Shown in pieces: positions 24,901-36,413 of a stretch of 64,000 nucleotides of DNA (position 1 is its first letter; the number at the start of each line of letters is the position of its first letter). The DNA comes from Collybiopsis luxurians FD-317 M1. Taxonomy: Eukaryota; Basidiomycota; Agaricomycetes; Agaricales; Omphalotaceae. Location of the stretch: assembly GCA_000827265.1 (NCBI GenBank), contig KN834763.1, forward strand, positions 310,001-374,000, written 5' to 3'. The position numbers and the translations under genes were made by a program. The notes under the pieces are model-generated. The model worked only from the letters and a program-made list of their open reading frames with translations, searched no databases and was not told where the DNA came from.

Positions 24901-25596
24901 TTCGAAGGAGTAAGGAAGATTATGCATTAAAGGCTAAAGAATAGACAGACCTTGCACTCGACCCCATCGAACATCTTTAGCAAGGTCCAGCACTGGTGCG
25001 AAACACGCATGAATACCAATGGCCCGAGCTTCTGAACCGATAGCCCTTCCCACTTGATGGACCAGCGAAGTATCCCAAGAAGCCGATAATCCGATGGACT
25101 GGGGAAACATACTTTGCTTGAACGAGCCCACGCCGTGAAGACATTCTCCCGTTTGCATAAACGGGACCGGAAGCCTTGATTTTTCGAGATTGAGCTCCTG
25201 CAGGGTGTTGTAGAATGCTGGTGATGTCGGGTACCAATCGTGTATAACGCCAACACCAGCCGTCGGTGCAAAACGTGTAGCAAAGTCATAGAGGCCGTTG
25301 TCCGACTTTGGCCCAACGATATTGTCTGCAAACATGAGGTGGAATTGCATGGCTTTGCATAGACAATAATCAGCTCCTATTCAACTGAAGTGAACGCTGA
25401 AGTACGTACTAAGTTCCTCAACGGTCATCTCGTTTACTATCGCATTGATGAACGTGTCTCTCTCTGCATTTTCGTCGGAGCGCGCTTGTTTAGGCCCAGA
25501 TTGAGAATCAAAACTGTAATGTCGGGGTCCAAAAGCAGAGCATAGAGTCATTAACGAGAAATAGATCAGAGTGAAGCTGAAAAGTAGCGATGTCAT
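21996..25596 (-). CDS. Secreted GH3 beta-glucosidase with PA14 insert
   Basis: Second GH3 hydrolase of the locus. ATG 25596 opens a signal peptide (LLFSFTLIYFSLMTLCSA). The barrel has VPFMQTGECLHGVG, FAPVLDLAKDVRWGRVQ, EDFVLTSHMGVAYASGL and MKHFAGHGSPSGGLN. The expected nucleophile is Asp in GFDGFVIADDASLDEL. After RRILTVKYDLGLF and IVLLENRNSTLPIK comes a PA14 domain (about 23740-23270) containing GLLGTYFADTNFSDARF and ARLFIDGELVVES. PA14 inserts are known in many GH3 enzymes and can shape the active site. Then come LFDLDIPVVLVLQGGRPFAI and FGEFNPGGRMPFGIP. The FnIII-like end closes at TAG 21998-21996 after YTFALLDYGGPAV. Roughly 950 residues; some junctions between 22500 and 25400 are not pinned down. 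It is divergent from the sugar permease at 26274, so the two may share a promoter. Confidence 0.88.
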
Positions 25597-26273
25597 TGCA
25601 AAACGCGTTGGCAGCGGTGGCTCAAGTTACAGTTTACGATCTCGAAATCATCCAAGAGATTCAATGAGATATAAAGAAGCAGATGGAAACTTGCCCCATG
25701 TTCAAGTCAGAAGGTCTGGGAGCGAGCTGGAAGACAAGTTGGGAATGCAATCCGCCCGGCCCGCTCCCAAGGATGCGAAAGCAAAACACGAATCGTCCGA
25801 GATGCCGATATACCGTATGTGTGTTGCAAAATGGCAGATGGTGTTACATCTACCCTAGTAAAGTATGGAGATGGGCGGAGTGAAAGCTCAAGGAGACGCG
25901 GCGGCAACGCGACGGATGCCGAGCGCGTGACCGACACCTTTCCCTTTTAGGAAACGCTTAGCTCCTCTCAACATATGGATTATTACCTCTTACACTCAGA
26001 ACTAAATGAAATACAGACCCAGGAAGCCTGTGCTCAAATCTTTGCAAATGTCCTTCCGCCTGACTCGACGGAAAACCTCCCGCACTTTTCTCTGCTAACT
26101 CTAGTTATGTTGAATTGACCTCGGAACTTCCACCTTGCGCCGTTGCGGCGTGCAGTATCCGAAAATTCATTCAATTTTCTTATCGAGGGACTTATAAGCA
26201 GGTGATCGTGAAAAGAAGCCATCCCGCGTTCCGTGATAGCGTTCATTCGCCCCGTCCCTCAAGTTTGGGAGCC
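25597..26273. promoter_or_regulatory. Shared divergent promoter region, GH3 / sugar permease
   Basis: 677 bp separate the start codons of the PA14-GH3 gene (25596, minus) and the sugar transporter (26274, plus). No gene is seen. A GCGGAG hexamer at about 25875 fits the fungal carbon-repressor consensus SYGGRG, but one such hexamer is expected by chance. The divergent layout suggests co-regulation; this is inference. Confidence 0.45.
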
Positions 26274-29010
26274 ATGTCTACAGTCCAGCAAGAGTCCACC
26301 AAACCCCGACCCTCAGACGATGATTTCAAACTCGCATCTGTTGTATCACCCTCCGTCGATGATGGCCCAATCATGGTATCAAAGGTTTACAACACGGAAT
26401 ACGAGAGGGCTGTTATCCATACGTCGCTCAATCCCTGGAGCCAACGGGCTTTCAAGGTATGCATTGTTTTAACTATGCTTTATTCTTACTCTACAGCCTT
26501 GCTTCCAAATAACGTTCAACTTCTAGCTTTACTTGATCGTCATGGTCGGATTCCTAAACGCGGTATCTTCGGGTTTTGACGGTAGTCTCATGAGTGGCAT
26601 AAATGCTATGGACCAATTTTTGGGTTATGTGCGTCTATCCTGACCCTAGGGATCCTGAGCTGACAATTTTCAAACAAAGTTCAATTACACGGGTCTCGGT
26701 GAATCGACAGGGATAGTCTTTATGATTTAGTACGAAAACCTACCCAAGTTTTTTTACATGTTCTGGCCTTGAATACTGTCCTTGTTCAGCGTCGTCGGAA
26801 ATTGTGTAGGATCTTTTTTTGCAGGTCCCATTACCGATTTTGCAAGTCAATCTGTTCATCGATTCTATTTTGTCGTTGATATCTTCTCCTTCAGTCTGGA
26901 CGGAGAGGCGGCATGTTCGCAGTAAGTCAGTCAACTTCACGATAACTATAAGGAGACTCAACGAGCACATTACTCAGGGGGGAATCTTCATACTCGTTGG
27001 CTCTGCAGTAATTGTATCTGCGCATAATATCAGGTGCGTCTTCCTTTCCTTTCAATCGTGTCTAAGATAATTTATTCAGGCATGTAGTGCTTTCATGGGC
27101 GGTCGAGTAAGTGTCAGTGGTTTTTTAATAACCCTGGTATAATGATATGTTTTTATGAAAAGTTTATCTTGGGTTTCGGAATTGCGATTTCGACAACAGC
27201 GGCCCCAACATGGATCACTGAGTTGGCACCTCCTCAATGGCGAGGAAGACTCGGAGCGCTTTACAACTCGTAAGCTCTGGCCCGAGTATTCACAGACATA
27301 TCATGCTAAATATTGGCTTGATGAAGTTGTTTCTTCATTGGGAGTATCCCTGCTACAGGCGCGATGGTCGGAACGGTTAAGATGCATTCTACCTGGGCAT
27401 GGAGGCTTCCCTTAATGCTACAAATCATACCTCCGGTATGGAGTTCCATTGTTCGTCCACTTGAAACAATCTCGAAGTTTTCTCAGATCATCATTCTCTC
27501 ATTTGTCTGGTTTTTGCCCGAGTCTCCTAGATGGGTGAGCTTAAATCTGATCCTATTCCCTCCCCCGAACCTCGCGTTTATTATCCCTCGCTACCCTCAG
27601 CTTGTACAAAAAGGCAAATTTGAGAAAGCTAGGGAGATATTAATTGAATATCATAGCGATGACGGAAAGACGAATCCGATTATCGAGGTTTGTCCCTCCT
27701 ACAACTATCTCGCAAACGATTCCGAAAGTGTGAATTCAATTCCAGCTACAATTGCAAGAATTCCAACGGTCTATTGAAGCCAAGAAATCCGAACCAGTTC
27801 GTAGCTATTCTATCCTCATCCCATATTGTCGCCTGACCATCTTAGTTCTGGGACTATCGACCGTTATTCAGTAGCAATAACCGAAGTAGGTCGACTGAAC
27901 TTACTCTGAGGTCTCACTCAACAATTTACCTTCAGGATGGCGCATGTCGTGCTTAGCGCTCATGGTATGTTTGCTGTTATACACCAATTCATCGAGCTGA
28001 TACCACGGTTTATTCGTTAGTGTGTAAGTGGACACTCGTATTTCGTTCGCATCACTCGTATCTGAGTTTCTGAAAAGGTTAACGGTCAACTCGCCGGTAA
28101 TGGTTTGATCACATATTTTTTACCGGCAATGATGAAAAATGCCGGGGTCACTTCAAAGCAGCGTCAACTTGTGTAGTATGTCCTTCTCTTGATCTTGCTG
28201 TGCTATCGATGGTCCTGAAGTTTGACTCAGTAACTTTGCAAACTCCATTCTTTCCGCCTTTGGTGCTTTCGTTGTCAGTTCACCTTTGTGACGTATTTCC
28301 GCGATAATTGACCCTAAGTCTCGTAGGGTGCGGCGGTGACAGACAAGATTGGTCGACGTCGAAGGCTTTACATTGGGAGTGCAGGTCTAGCGTGTTTGCT
28401 GGCAATCGTTGCGGCTTTGTCGTCCAAATGCAGGCATTTCAACAGTACAAGATGATAAATTACTGACTCCGAGATTACCCAGATGGAACGGCCGGGAATA
28501 CTAACGTCAACGGAGCTCATGCATCGATCACATTTATATTCCTCTTCGGCATTGCTTATAGCTTTACCTATACACCATTGCAAGCTTTATACTGCGCAGA
28601 GTATGCTGAAATTCATTAAGTCAGTGCGCACCGCTAATATCATTTTTCGACAGGGTTATGAGTCAGGACATGCGAGGCAAGGGCATGGGAATTCACATCC
28701 TGATCTCAAACTGTGCAGGTTTCATCAATACTTTCGCGAACAGTGTCGGCCTTGGAAAATTAGGATGGAAGTATTATTTTGTTTTTGTGGGCTGGAATGT
28801 CGTTGCATCAGGGTTGTGGTTCCTTTTTGGCGTTGAAACGGTGCGCGCAATAAACCCTCACAATTTGTTTTTCTATTTATTCGTTTCGTAAAGCATGGTC
28901 GAACATTGGAAGAGCTGGATGAGGTCTTCAATGCGCCTTGGCCTGCCAAAGCGAGTGTGAAAAAGATAAAGGTCGCTTTGACAGAGAGCGGTGAGGTGGA
29001 CATCTTATAA
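26274..29010 (+). CDS. MFS sugar transporter (hexose/lactose permease type)
   Basis: Sugar porter of the major facilitator superfamily, 12 membrane helices, plasma membrane. ATG 26274 starts exon 26274-26456; exon 2 is 26527-26628. The protein has LYLIVMVGFLNAVSSGFDGS (helix 1), then GPITDF/SGRRGGMFAGGI (motif A), QWRGRLGALYNS, FVWFLPESPRW (the PESPR signature), VTDKIGRRRRLYIGSAGLA, and FTYTPLQALYCAEVMSQDMRGKG, here written in parts. The C-terminus has ETHGRTLEELDEVF and ends at TAA 29008-29010. The intron at 26842-26894 begins GCAAGT, a GC-AG intron that interrupts motif A; a GT alternative there breaks the frame. Paralogues of this type import lactose, cellobiose or hexoses. Placement next to two secreted beta-glucosidases fits uptake of their products. 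Late exon edges are approximate. Confidence 0.9.
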
Positions 29011-29101
29011 TTCCTTTGATTATTTTGTCCTGTCAGTTTCCATATTTGGCTTCGTAACTATCGCTTTGACCTCAACTGGTGTATGCTTAATACATTTACT
29101 A

Positions 29102-30637
29102 TTAGTCAGAATCGAGTAGCTCATCTAGCTCCTTCTCTTCTTCAGCAGTCATGACAAAACCAGACTGTGCTTGAGGAGAGTCAGCGACCTGAAATTTCTC
29201 TGGTTGAACTTTGGGCTGTGGTACTAGTAGTTCTAGAATCGCCGATGAGAAGCGGAAGAAGAGAGTCAAAAACACATACCGCCAAGTCGCCATCTTCGTA
29301 TAGTTGCATCTAGACTGGTACTGATAATCCATGGCTCTACTTTCTTTTGATTGTCCTTTTCTATAGTCTGACGCATCCATAGTCGGATATGGGTAACATC
29401 GTGCCAGTGAGCATCAATATCATTTAACAGCTCTGGTTCATCTACCGACGAAACATCATAGACTCGCAGAAAATCACCTGAACCGGTGATGATGTACGGC
29501 TCTCCCAGATCGGTTAAAAAGAGGGGTAGAAGACATCGAACAGCCGTGGCGTGAGTTATCGCAGGAGTTGTGGGCTTGTTTTTGTCATCCAACAAGTTCC
29601 GTACTTGGACTGTTTCATCGGTGGAGGCTGGAAGAGAGCTGGAGGTTTGACTGAAAGCGAGATGAACACCACTTACCAGTCCATAATTGGCCCGAACCGA
29701 GATAGAGGGCAGAGATCTTCGTACGGTGATGATTGAATTCCGCTTTCAAATGACAATTCCATCGACGATCTTGATTTACTAAAGTCCACAGCCGGATCAT
29801 GCCCATCGTATCCCCTGTGCAAAGCTCCACAGTGCCATCAGGCAATATTTGACCAGCTAAACATTCAACTGGACGTGTATGGGCAGAGAGAGAGCCTACA
29901 TTTCGGAGGGACTCTTGCTCTGCCGATAACTCCCTGCAGAGGATTCAAAGCTGTTGAAGCATATGGGGACCAAATACCATACCAGAATCTAATGATCTTG
30001 TCCGAACTTCCAGAGACTAAGAGATTAACTGATGAAAGGACCAACAAACTTTTGATGAAATCCGAATGAGCGTCGGTAGAAGATATCAATTCTTTGGACT
30101 GCCCGAGTTCGACGTGTGTTCAGGGATCAAATATATAATTTCAATGAGAAACGTACATCCGCGTCCCATAGCTTGATGGTCTAACTGGCCAGTGAACCGT
30201 GTTGAATAATACTCCTGCTGACTTGACATACCTTATCCCAAGAGCCTGTGATTAGTATCTGTCGTGGACCGGCATTCCATAGAGCAAGTGCTGACACAGG
30301 TCCCCGATGGCCCCGATAAAGTTTGCTGGTTTTTCCCGTCTGATCACTCGACAATGATTATTGGCACATTTCAATCATCTTATATTACGCACAGTTAGGT
30401 CCACTTTCCTCGCAAGGGTAGTGTTCTCCGCAATCCACGCGTCATTTCCTGATACTTCGATTGCGAGCGCTTTCCCTGCAAGTTGAATTGGGTCGCCAAC
30501 ATTCTTGAGCAGTTCTGCTTTTTTCAACCGAGCCTAGAAATCCAGTTATATACATAGATCGAACAGGTGAGGACACGAACATCTGCAATTTCAAGATGAG
30601 AGGAAGAAACAAGGTACTCAGAGTTGGAATTCGCCAT
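29102..30637 (-). CDS. WD40 repeat protein, unnamed
   Basis: Beta-propeller protein with about six or seven WD repeats. ATG 30637 gives MANSNSEYLVSSSHLEIAD; an intron beginning GTTCGT then joins ARLKKAELLKNVGDPI. Repeats are visible as SKLYRGHRGPVSALALW, ILITGSWDK, LVSGSSDKIIRFWD, MGMIRLW, YIITGSGDFLRVYD and IISTSLDATIRRWRL. A distinctive DIDAHWHDVTHIRLW block sits before the last repeat. The tail is acidic: FVMTAEEEKELDELLDSD. The stop is at 29104-29102. Many short introns are needed. I do not recognise the orthologue for certain; the tail and the HWHDVT block should identify it in a database. It lies tail to tail with the sugar transporter, 91 bp apart. Confidence 0.8.
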
Positions 30638-31051
30638 GGGAGCGGGGATGAACGTTTTGACTGGTTTGAAGATATTTAAATGCCTGAGCGGCACCGAGGC
30701 CTGCAATGCGGAATGACTGAGCAAAATCCACCCTGATAGATCGCGTAAAAATGAAATCACGTGGACGATTCGAGTCATGTGATGCGGAAGAGTCAACTTT
30801 CAAGTTTGATCGATTTGACCCTGTTTCATCTTAAACTTTGTACGTACTACGTACATTCTTCGAAATTCTTCCACACTATTACTCTAATTGATACTGGACA
30901 TAAAGTTGATACTTTCACAAAAAACATTTTGCTGGGGCGCATCTATGAACCAGTTATCACAGACTGTTTCTGTACACTGAATCGGAATAGATAATATTGA
31001 CAAAATCGGAATGGTACATCGATAGCATTCATAAGTACATATTTCTGTTCT
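30638..31051. other. Intergenic, no gene seen
   Basis: 5' flank of the WD40 gene and 3' flank of the MDR oxidoreductase. Short open frames at 30761-30994 show no motif. Confidence 0.4.
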
Positions 31052-32567
31052 TCATGCGACCTTAATAACGACCTTCCCAACATGAGCTTGAGACTGTAGG
31101 TACTCGTATGCCTGACGTGCTTCTTCAAAGCCAAAGACTTTATCTACCACAGGCCGGGTGACTTCCGGATGCAAAGCAAGCAATCGATTCATATCTTTGA
31201 ACCTAATCCAGGAATTAGAGGGCTCGAATAGCTGTGTATATTCCTAGACTTACTGGGCAACAGATCCAATCTGGATACCGCGAATATGGCAAGCTTTCCG
31301 AATAGTGGGGAAAACTACATCGGTAGGCGTGCCCTGTTAAAGCCTAGCTGAATGCTTCCAATAAACCTTTGCAATACAATGCTTACCCCTCCAACGAAAC
31401 CGATGGTGTGAATCCATCCACCCACCCGAATGCACTTCAACGCTTTTTCGAGGGTGCTCGGACCACCAACCTAGCAGCGTCAAATCAGCCTGGGTGGATC
31501 AATGTTTGATCCACAATTACCTCGAGAACATGGTCTACGCCCCTCCCGCTAGTAAGCTCTAGGACTCTCTCGTGCCATTCAGGGGTGCTTTTGTAGTTGA
31601 CAACGTGCTGAGCACCGAGCTTGGTGGCTATCTTTAGCTTCTCGTCAGACGACGAAGTAACAATAACCCTCGCTCCAGAAGCGAGAGCGAGCTGAAGGCC
31701 GTGACTACAGAAAGAAGATTCGAGGATTTGAAGAAGGCACTCTGTTCCATACATACATAGATACGCCGCCAGTTCCTTCGATGAGCACTACATCTCCTCC
31801 CTTGACTGGAATGGGACCCATAAGTGCGTTGTATGCGGTTAAGGCGGCGCAACTAAAGGTATTTTTGCCTTGAGTAAATGAATGTGAACAGAATTCATCG
31901 ATGCACCTACGGCAAAGTCGAGGCCTCCTCAAAAGAGAGGTGATCTGGAATTTTAACAAGAGACTAGATTGTTGCAGTATAAAGTGAACTGACGACAATG
32001 AGAAACACAGAAACATACATGAGGTCGGAAAGCTTTATATTGCGTTAAAACGCCATGAATGGGTCCACCATGAGCCGTCTTCTGAATTTCAGGCGACGTC
32101 TCCCCAGCAATGTGGTCAGCGGCAAAGTTGGCACAAACTCGATCACCTATCTTCCACTGACTTCCTGCGTCTTGTCCAACAGCAATGACCTCTCCAGCCA
32201 TGTCTGAGCATGGGACAAGTTCATCTGGAAAGCTGAATTCAATCAGGAAGTATCAGCTGCTGTAAATCTTTCTTGAAAACTCGAACTTGCTTCCCGGGGT
32301 ATCTGCCCAAGCCTATAGTAAGATCCCGATACTTGAATTGCATTTAGAACACTGCTATCAAAAACTAGCTGACATTTTACCTGCAAGGATACAGCGTGAA
32401 TCTTAACGAGTACTTCATGAGATTTAAGTGGCGGAAGTGGGGACTCTTTCGAAAAGAGGTGGTCAAAGGAGCCGCGCTGCAAAAAGTATTTAAGATTACT
32501 ACTGGACAGCGACAGCATGCTATACGCTAACTTGAGACCAGAAGTAGTGCTTGGTAGTATCAGGCAT
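31052..32567 (-). CDS. MDR-family alcohol dehydrogenase / quinone oxidoreductase
   Basis: NAD(P)H-dependent medium-chain dehydrogenase/reductase. The true start is ATG 32567: exon 32567-32532 encodes MPDTTKHYFWSQ and joins RGSFDHLF from 32476 on. Family marks are HEVLVKIHAVSLQYRDL, ELVPCSDMAGEVIAVG, IGDRVCANF, LTAYNALMG, GDVVLIEGTGGVSIFGLQLA (nucleotide-binding Gly motif), VIVTSSSDEKLKIATKLGA and VGKVVIKVA at the C-terminus (stop TGA 31054-31052). No structural zinc Cys cluster is seen, which fits the zinc-free branch. The intron 32290-32233 begins GCAAGT, a GC-AG intron; it is the only choice that joins GRYPGN to FPDELVP in frame. About 350 residues, cytosolic. The substrate is unknown. Confidence 0.9.
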
Positions 32568-34427
32568 TTCGTGAGAGACAAATGAAGAGGTCGGGAAGAA
32601 TGCAGTTGGGAGAACCTTTTCTACTTCACGTTAACGTTGTAATTTTTAACTTTATTTAATGCTTTATAAACGCCAAATCTGCATGCTAGCTGACTGAGCG
32701 AATTGTGAGAAGTGACGCAATCGTGATCCGATGACTAAACTGTAACTCCAAATTCTCTCAGGAATTAGTAAGTTGGGTACTAGTCACGGCAATTCCATCG
32801 AGTAAGGTGTTTCTATGTTCAGTAACCCATTTTTAGCTCCACCAAGTTCTGTAATTCGGTCAACGACAGGAGGAAGTAAGGACGAGAAAGAAAAATGGAG
32901 TGCGGAAACCATTTACGGCAAGGTCAAAGCAAGATATACGAAGCTAGAACGAAACTATGTATGTCCGAGGTTCGAACTTCAGTTTCAAAAATTGCTCATC
33001 AACGTGCGGTTGGGTAATAGATAAGAAGTTCATCCCTTTAAATGAAAGGGTCCTTTGAAACTGGAATTTCATGGAACTCTCGAAAAAAGCTTAGCTTAGC
33101 GCTCAAGCGCTCAAGAAGTCGACCATTTTCCTTGACACTGGCCTCGAACATTAATCAGGCTTATTGGGGTTCGGAAAATTGTCTTAAAGGAGCGTTAATT
33201 TTCCAACACTGTCTCGAGTCCAAGGTTTTGCTTAGCATACTTCGAAGTGCATGTTAGTTTAAGCAGGTCAAGATACTTAGCAGGAAAGCTCGGGGAGCTT
33301 CCTAAAGTCGCTAGTTGTTTCAGTAGAATCACGAGCCCTCTGGCTTGCCTCGGAATGTTACAGTTGTTTGTCGAGCTGGAATTGACTGACTATAAAAATG
33401 GTCAGGTTTGGTGATGGAGGGAGCGACTTCTAGGTATCCTTAGCTCGTTTTCGAGGTAGCCCTCGGTCTTTTCAAGTAGTGGAATCGCATCTTCGTTGTA
33501 TCTTGAGAAGTTATTTGCTGGACAGATTTTGCACCGGCAGGACCTCAAAAAACACTCCAGTCATTCCTGTGGAGGAGCAAGCAGGGTGCAAAAGGCTGGC
33601 TGCTGGGCCTGGGATCCGGAGCCGTTACTCATCTGAAATCGCGAGCAACGGCTCATGATTGAGTACGGCGAGTTCTAAAACTGAGTTTCAGTATCGTGTC
33701 ACTTTCTGAGTACGATATAACGATCGAGTTCTGGGCTCGTCCATGGCCGCTTCAAATTTCAGCGCTTCAGCGGCCTTGCCAACAAATTTAGACCGGTCTA
33801 CTGATTGATGCCCATCAGATGTGGCGTGAACTATCGTGTAGGAACGTGTGGCTCACGAAGCTCGCTGAATATAAACGAATCAAGACTAGGATAGATAGCG
33901 TTAGTTTGAGAAGTTGTCCAGCAGGGAGCGGATATTGCCAGAGATTTGACACGCTATAGAACTCTGCGAATGATTTTTGGTATCAGAGATATATTGAGAG
34001 CAATACCAGATGACGGCATAGGCCGATAACGGCCGACCAAAGCTTCAACTTACGCGGTAGAAGATGAGGAAAGACGAAAATGTGTTCTGGTCATGAGTGC
34101 ATAGACAGATGGATAGATATTACACAGCGGGGTCCCGCATTCGGAACAGCTGAAAGTACCGATGCGGGAAGGAATTATACAGTAAAGACGCTAATACCAT
34201 ACTCGAGACCCCTACGCCACCAGCTCATTCACAAGGGACATCAGCAGTATCACCTCGATAAGTGCAGATATTCTCAGAATCTGTACCGTTGAAGCCGGTG
34301 TCAAACTCAGATTCCTCGGAGTCTCGATCCCGGCTGTTTATCGATGGAGGATTCCACCACGAGGACGTGATGGTCAGCTTGGAGGGATGTAAAGCAACGT
34401 ACAACAAGTACAAACAGGCCGACCCAC
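32568..34427. other. 1.9-kb gap, no gene recognised
   Basis: No protein-like frame. It contains a 12-bp inverted repeat with one mismatch (33619-33630 and 33643-33654, 12-nt loop) and a perfect 12-bp palindrome TAGACCGGTCTA (33789-33800). Such a long gap in an otherwise dense stretch may be an old repeat, but I find no terminal repeats. Confidence 0.35.
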
Positions 34428-34435
34428 TATAAAAA
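34428..34435 (+). promoter_or_regulatory. TATA box of metallothionein gene 1
   Basis: TATAAAAA at 34428-34435, about 68 bp before the start codon at 34503. The second metallothionein gene has a comparable box, consistent with strongly inducible genes. Confidence 0.6.
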
Positions 34436-34502
34436 GGGTCAAAGAAAAGCAGTGTTTTACTTAGCACTCGAACTTTAGCAAGTGTACCAGCTTTGAATTA
34501 CC

Positions 34503-34719
34503 ATGTTTACTGTGGGTACTTTGGCGCCCTTCGTTGTCGACGTTGGTTAATTATCTCAATGTTGCGCAGACCGCTCAGGCTCCCGTTTCTCAGACCAACG
34601 GCAACAGTAACTGCAGCTGCGGTGCTTCGTAAGTATTGCTATGTTGCTGATAATGATGGGAAGGGCTGACTGTATTCTCGAGCAGCTGCGCTTGCAAACC
34701 TGGCGAATGCAAATGCTAA
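34503..34719 (+). CDS. Metallothionein 1, 33 residues, three exons
   Basis: Small cysteine-rich metal-binding protein that buffers Cu(I) or other thiophilic ions in the cytosol. Exons 34503-34511 (codes MFT), 34570-34628 and 34686-34719 give 33 codons plus TAA; both introns are GT-AG and keep phase. The protein has a Cys-free head (MFT, then TAQAPVSQTNGN) and a metal-binding tail with six Cys in the pattern C-x-C-x3-C-x-C-x4-C-x-C, ending KPGECKC. This fits the short fungal copper metallothioneins with paired C-x-C units. It is far too short, and too split, for ORF-based calling. A paralogue with the same head, tail and last intron position lies at 40122. The spacing of the TATA box supports expression. 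Metal specificity cannot be read from the sequence. Confidence 0.85.
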
Positions 34720-34964
34720 GCGCATCATCTAAGAGTGCTGACCATGGTTTCACCTACCAGTTTCAATATTGACATGAACCCGTTTTATGTACTATTTCAC
34801 CTTATTGCCTGTATGTTTTGGAATTTGGCATCGAATATGTATGAACATTGATCGTAATGACATGATCATGTCCTAAAGTGCATGTTCAGTTGTTACATTA
34901 TTGGAACGACTACGCTTGTACTATTTCCAATTCTAAATGACGGAAATTAGACCGATAGTACGTG

Positions 34965-36330
34965 CTACAAATCAAGAAAGTAAAATGCACCTATCTCTTG
35001 ATACCGTGCTTTTCTACTTGGATCCACCTCGCGAAGCTGCGTGAGAAGATGAATACATTCTTGTGTTAACAAAAAATGATCCACAGTAGAAGCATGATTT
35101 CTTAACAGCAGTCGTTTGTAGTGGACCAGCGATTCCATACACCCTGGAGCAGGACATCAGTGAAGAAGGCAAATCTGATGTTGCACATACACTTGCTATC
35201 GGCCTCTTCTTCTAGAAGGCTCTGTATAATCTCTATTTCACGATCCAAAACTTCTTTCTTGTCCCCTTGATGCGTCGTTGAATTTCAGATTGATGATAGA
35301 TGATAACGAACACACCCAAGCCGATAAGCCACCGGTGGTAGATCCAAACACTTTGGTCCTTGGGATCAGTGTACATCGCGTTATGAACGAGTTCGAACTC
35401 TTCGGGGATATTAGAAGAGATGCATCCACCAAATGACGAGGGCAGACCTTCTTCCTTGGACTTGATTGGGTCTAGTTCTCCTTTGGCCCATAGCGAAGAC
35501 AGAACTTTGGAACGCTGGTGCCAGGCACTGAAATTTGAAAAGTTGGATTCGATCTTGCGAGTGGTGTATGCTAGTTCGGCGGTCTCTGGTCTAGGAATGG
35601 GCATACTAGCAAGCACTATTCTTCTGTAACTCCAGGCATGAACTAGCGGAACCTAATCATTGCCAATTCCATCATACAGACATAAATTCTCTTACAATTT
35701 CTTGAATCTGTATCGAGCAGTTTCTCGACAACCAACAATTCTGTTCTCCAAAAATCTTTCTCCCAGCCACGAAGATCTCCTTCCTGTTCGGTACCGGGTC
35801 CCGGGGGAATGTTATTGAGGCACCATCCACGATGATTCCAAATCCAGTACACTTTGGGATGTATCTTTAGTGCGGCCATGGTCATTGCCAAGTCATCAGC
35901 GAGGAGGTTTTTGATTTCTTCCGGAGTACTGGAGAGTCATCTATCAGAACGATGATCTGGTAAACGACAAGATTCAATTACCTTTGAGGAAATACACCAT
36001 TCAGCAAAATAAGCCGCCGGTAATTCCACACGGTGTAAAACTCAGGATTGATTTGGAGGAGTTGCGTAGTAACTTGCAAAGCTTCCTTCGACCAATCGTT
36101 TCGATTCTTCTGCGGAAGAAAGTAGTCAGCGCTCGGATATCATGATACTATCAGCACATACTCTGCTGATAACATTGTCAGTTAAAGCAAGATAATCGCG
36201 AAGTTTCGACCGTTCCTTTGCTTGCTTAGCTTCCAGGGCTTCTTTGCTGTGATGAACTCGTTTGACGTGGTGCTTCACCAAGAATCAGAACCAGGAAAGT
36301 GTACAGATTTTGTGCTCTCATACCGACCAT
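34965..36330 (-). CDS. BET4: Rab geranylgeranyltransferase alpha subunit
   Basis: Alpha subunit of geranylgeranyltransferase II, which prenylates Rab GTPases. Together with the beta subunit (BET2) it forms the cytosolic enzyme. ATG 36330-36328 is followed at once by an intron with a GTCGGT donor, so the first coding exon is just the start codon. Next come HHVKRVHHSKEALEAKQAKE and the PFTA repeats: NRNDWSKEALQ, IHPKVYWIWNHRGWCLNN, NFSAWHQRSKVL and DPKDQSVWIYHRWLIG. The C-terminus has LLEEEADSKWCMESLVHYK and ends at TAG 34967-34965 after IGAFYFLDL. It lies between the first metallothionein and SYF1; 83 bp separate its start codon from that of SYF1, a tight divergent pair. Confidence 0.93.
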
Positions 36331-36413
36331 GATATACGTATTTGGAATTGGTCGAAATTGGCCACGTGATCATTTGAGCCTTGGACATCGCCTTTCAGAG
36401 CGAGCTCCCCAAA

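Noticed and set aside
25870..25880. Carbon-repressor (CreA/Mig1) binding site claim
   Set aside because: One SYGGRG hexamer in nearly 700 bp is expected by chance.
32567..32581. Upstream TTG-initiated extension of the MDR oxidoreductase
   Set aside because: ATG 32567 with a proper intron gives MPDTTKHYFWSQ joined to RGSFDHLF, which suits the family; the longer frame reads through the intron.
32965..32985. tRNA B-box-like GGTTCGAAC
   Set aside because: No acceptor stem, A box or cloverleaf could be built around it.
33619..33654. Inverted repeat as a terminator or transposon end
   Set aside because: A single short hairpin with no matching partner or target-site duplication; rho-type terminators do not apply to fungal nuclear genes.
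36381..36413. In-frame extension of SYF1 from a TTG
   Set aside because: Not an ATG; the start at 36414 already gives a complete N-terminus.
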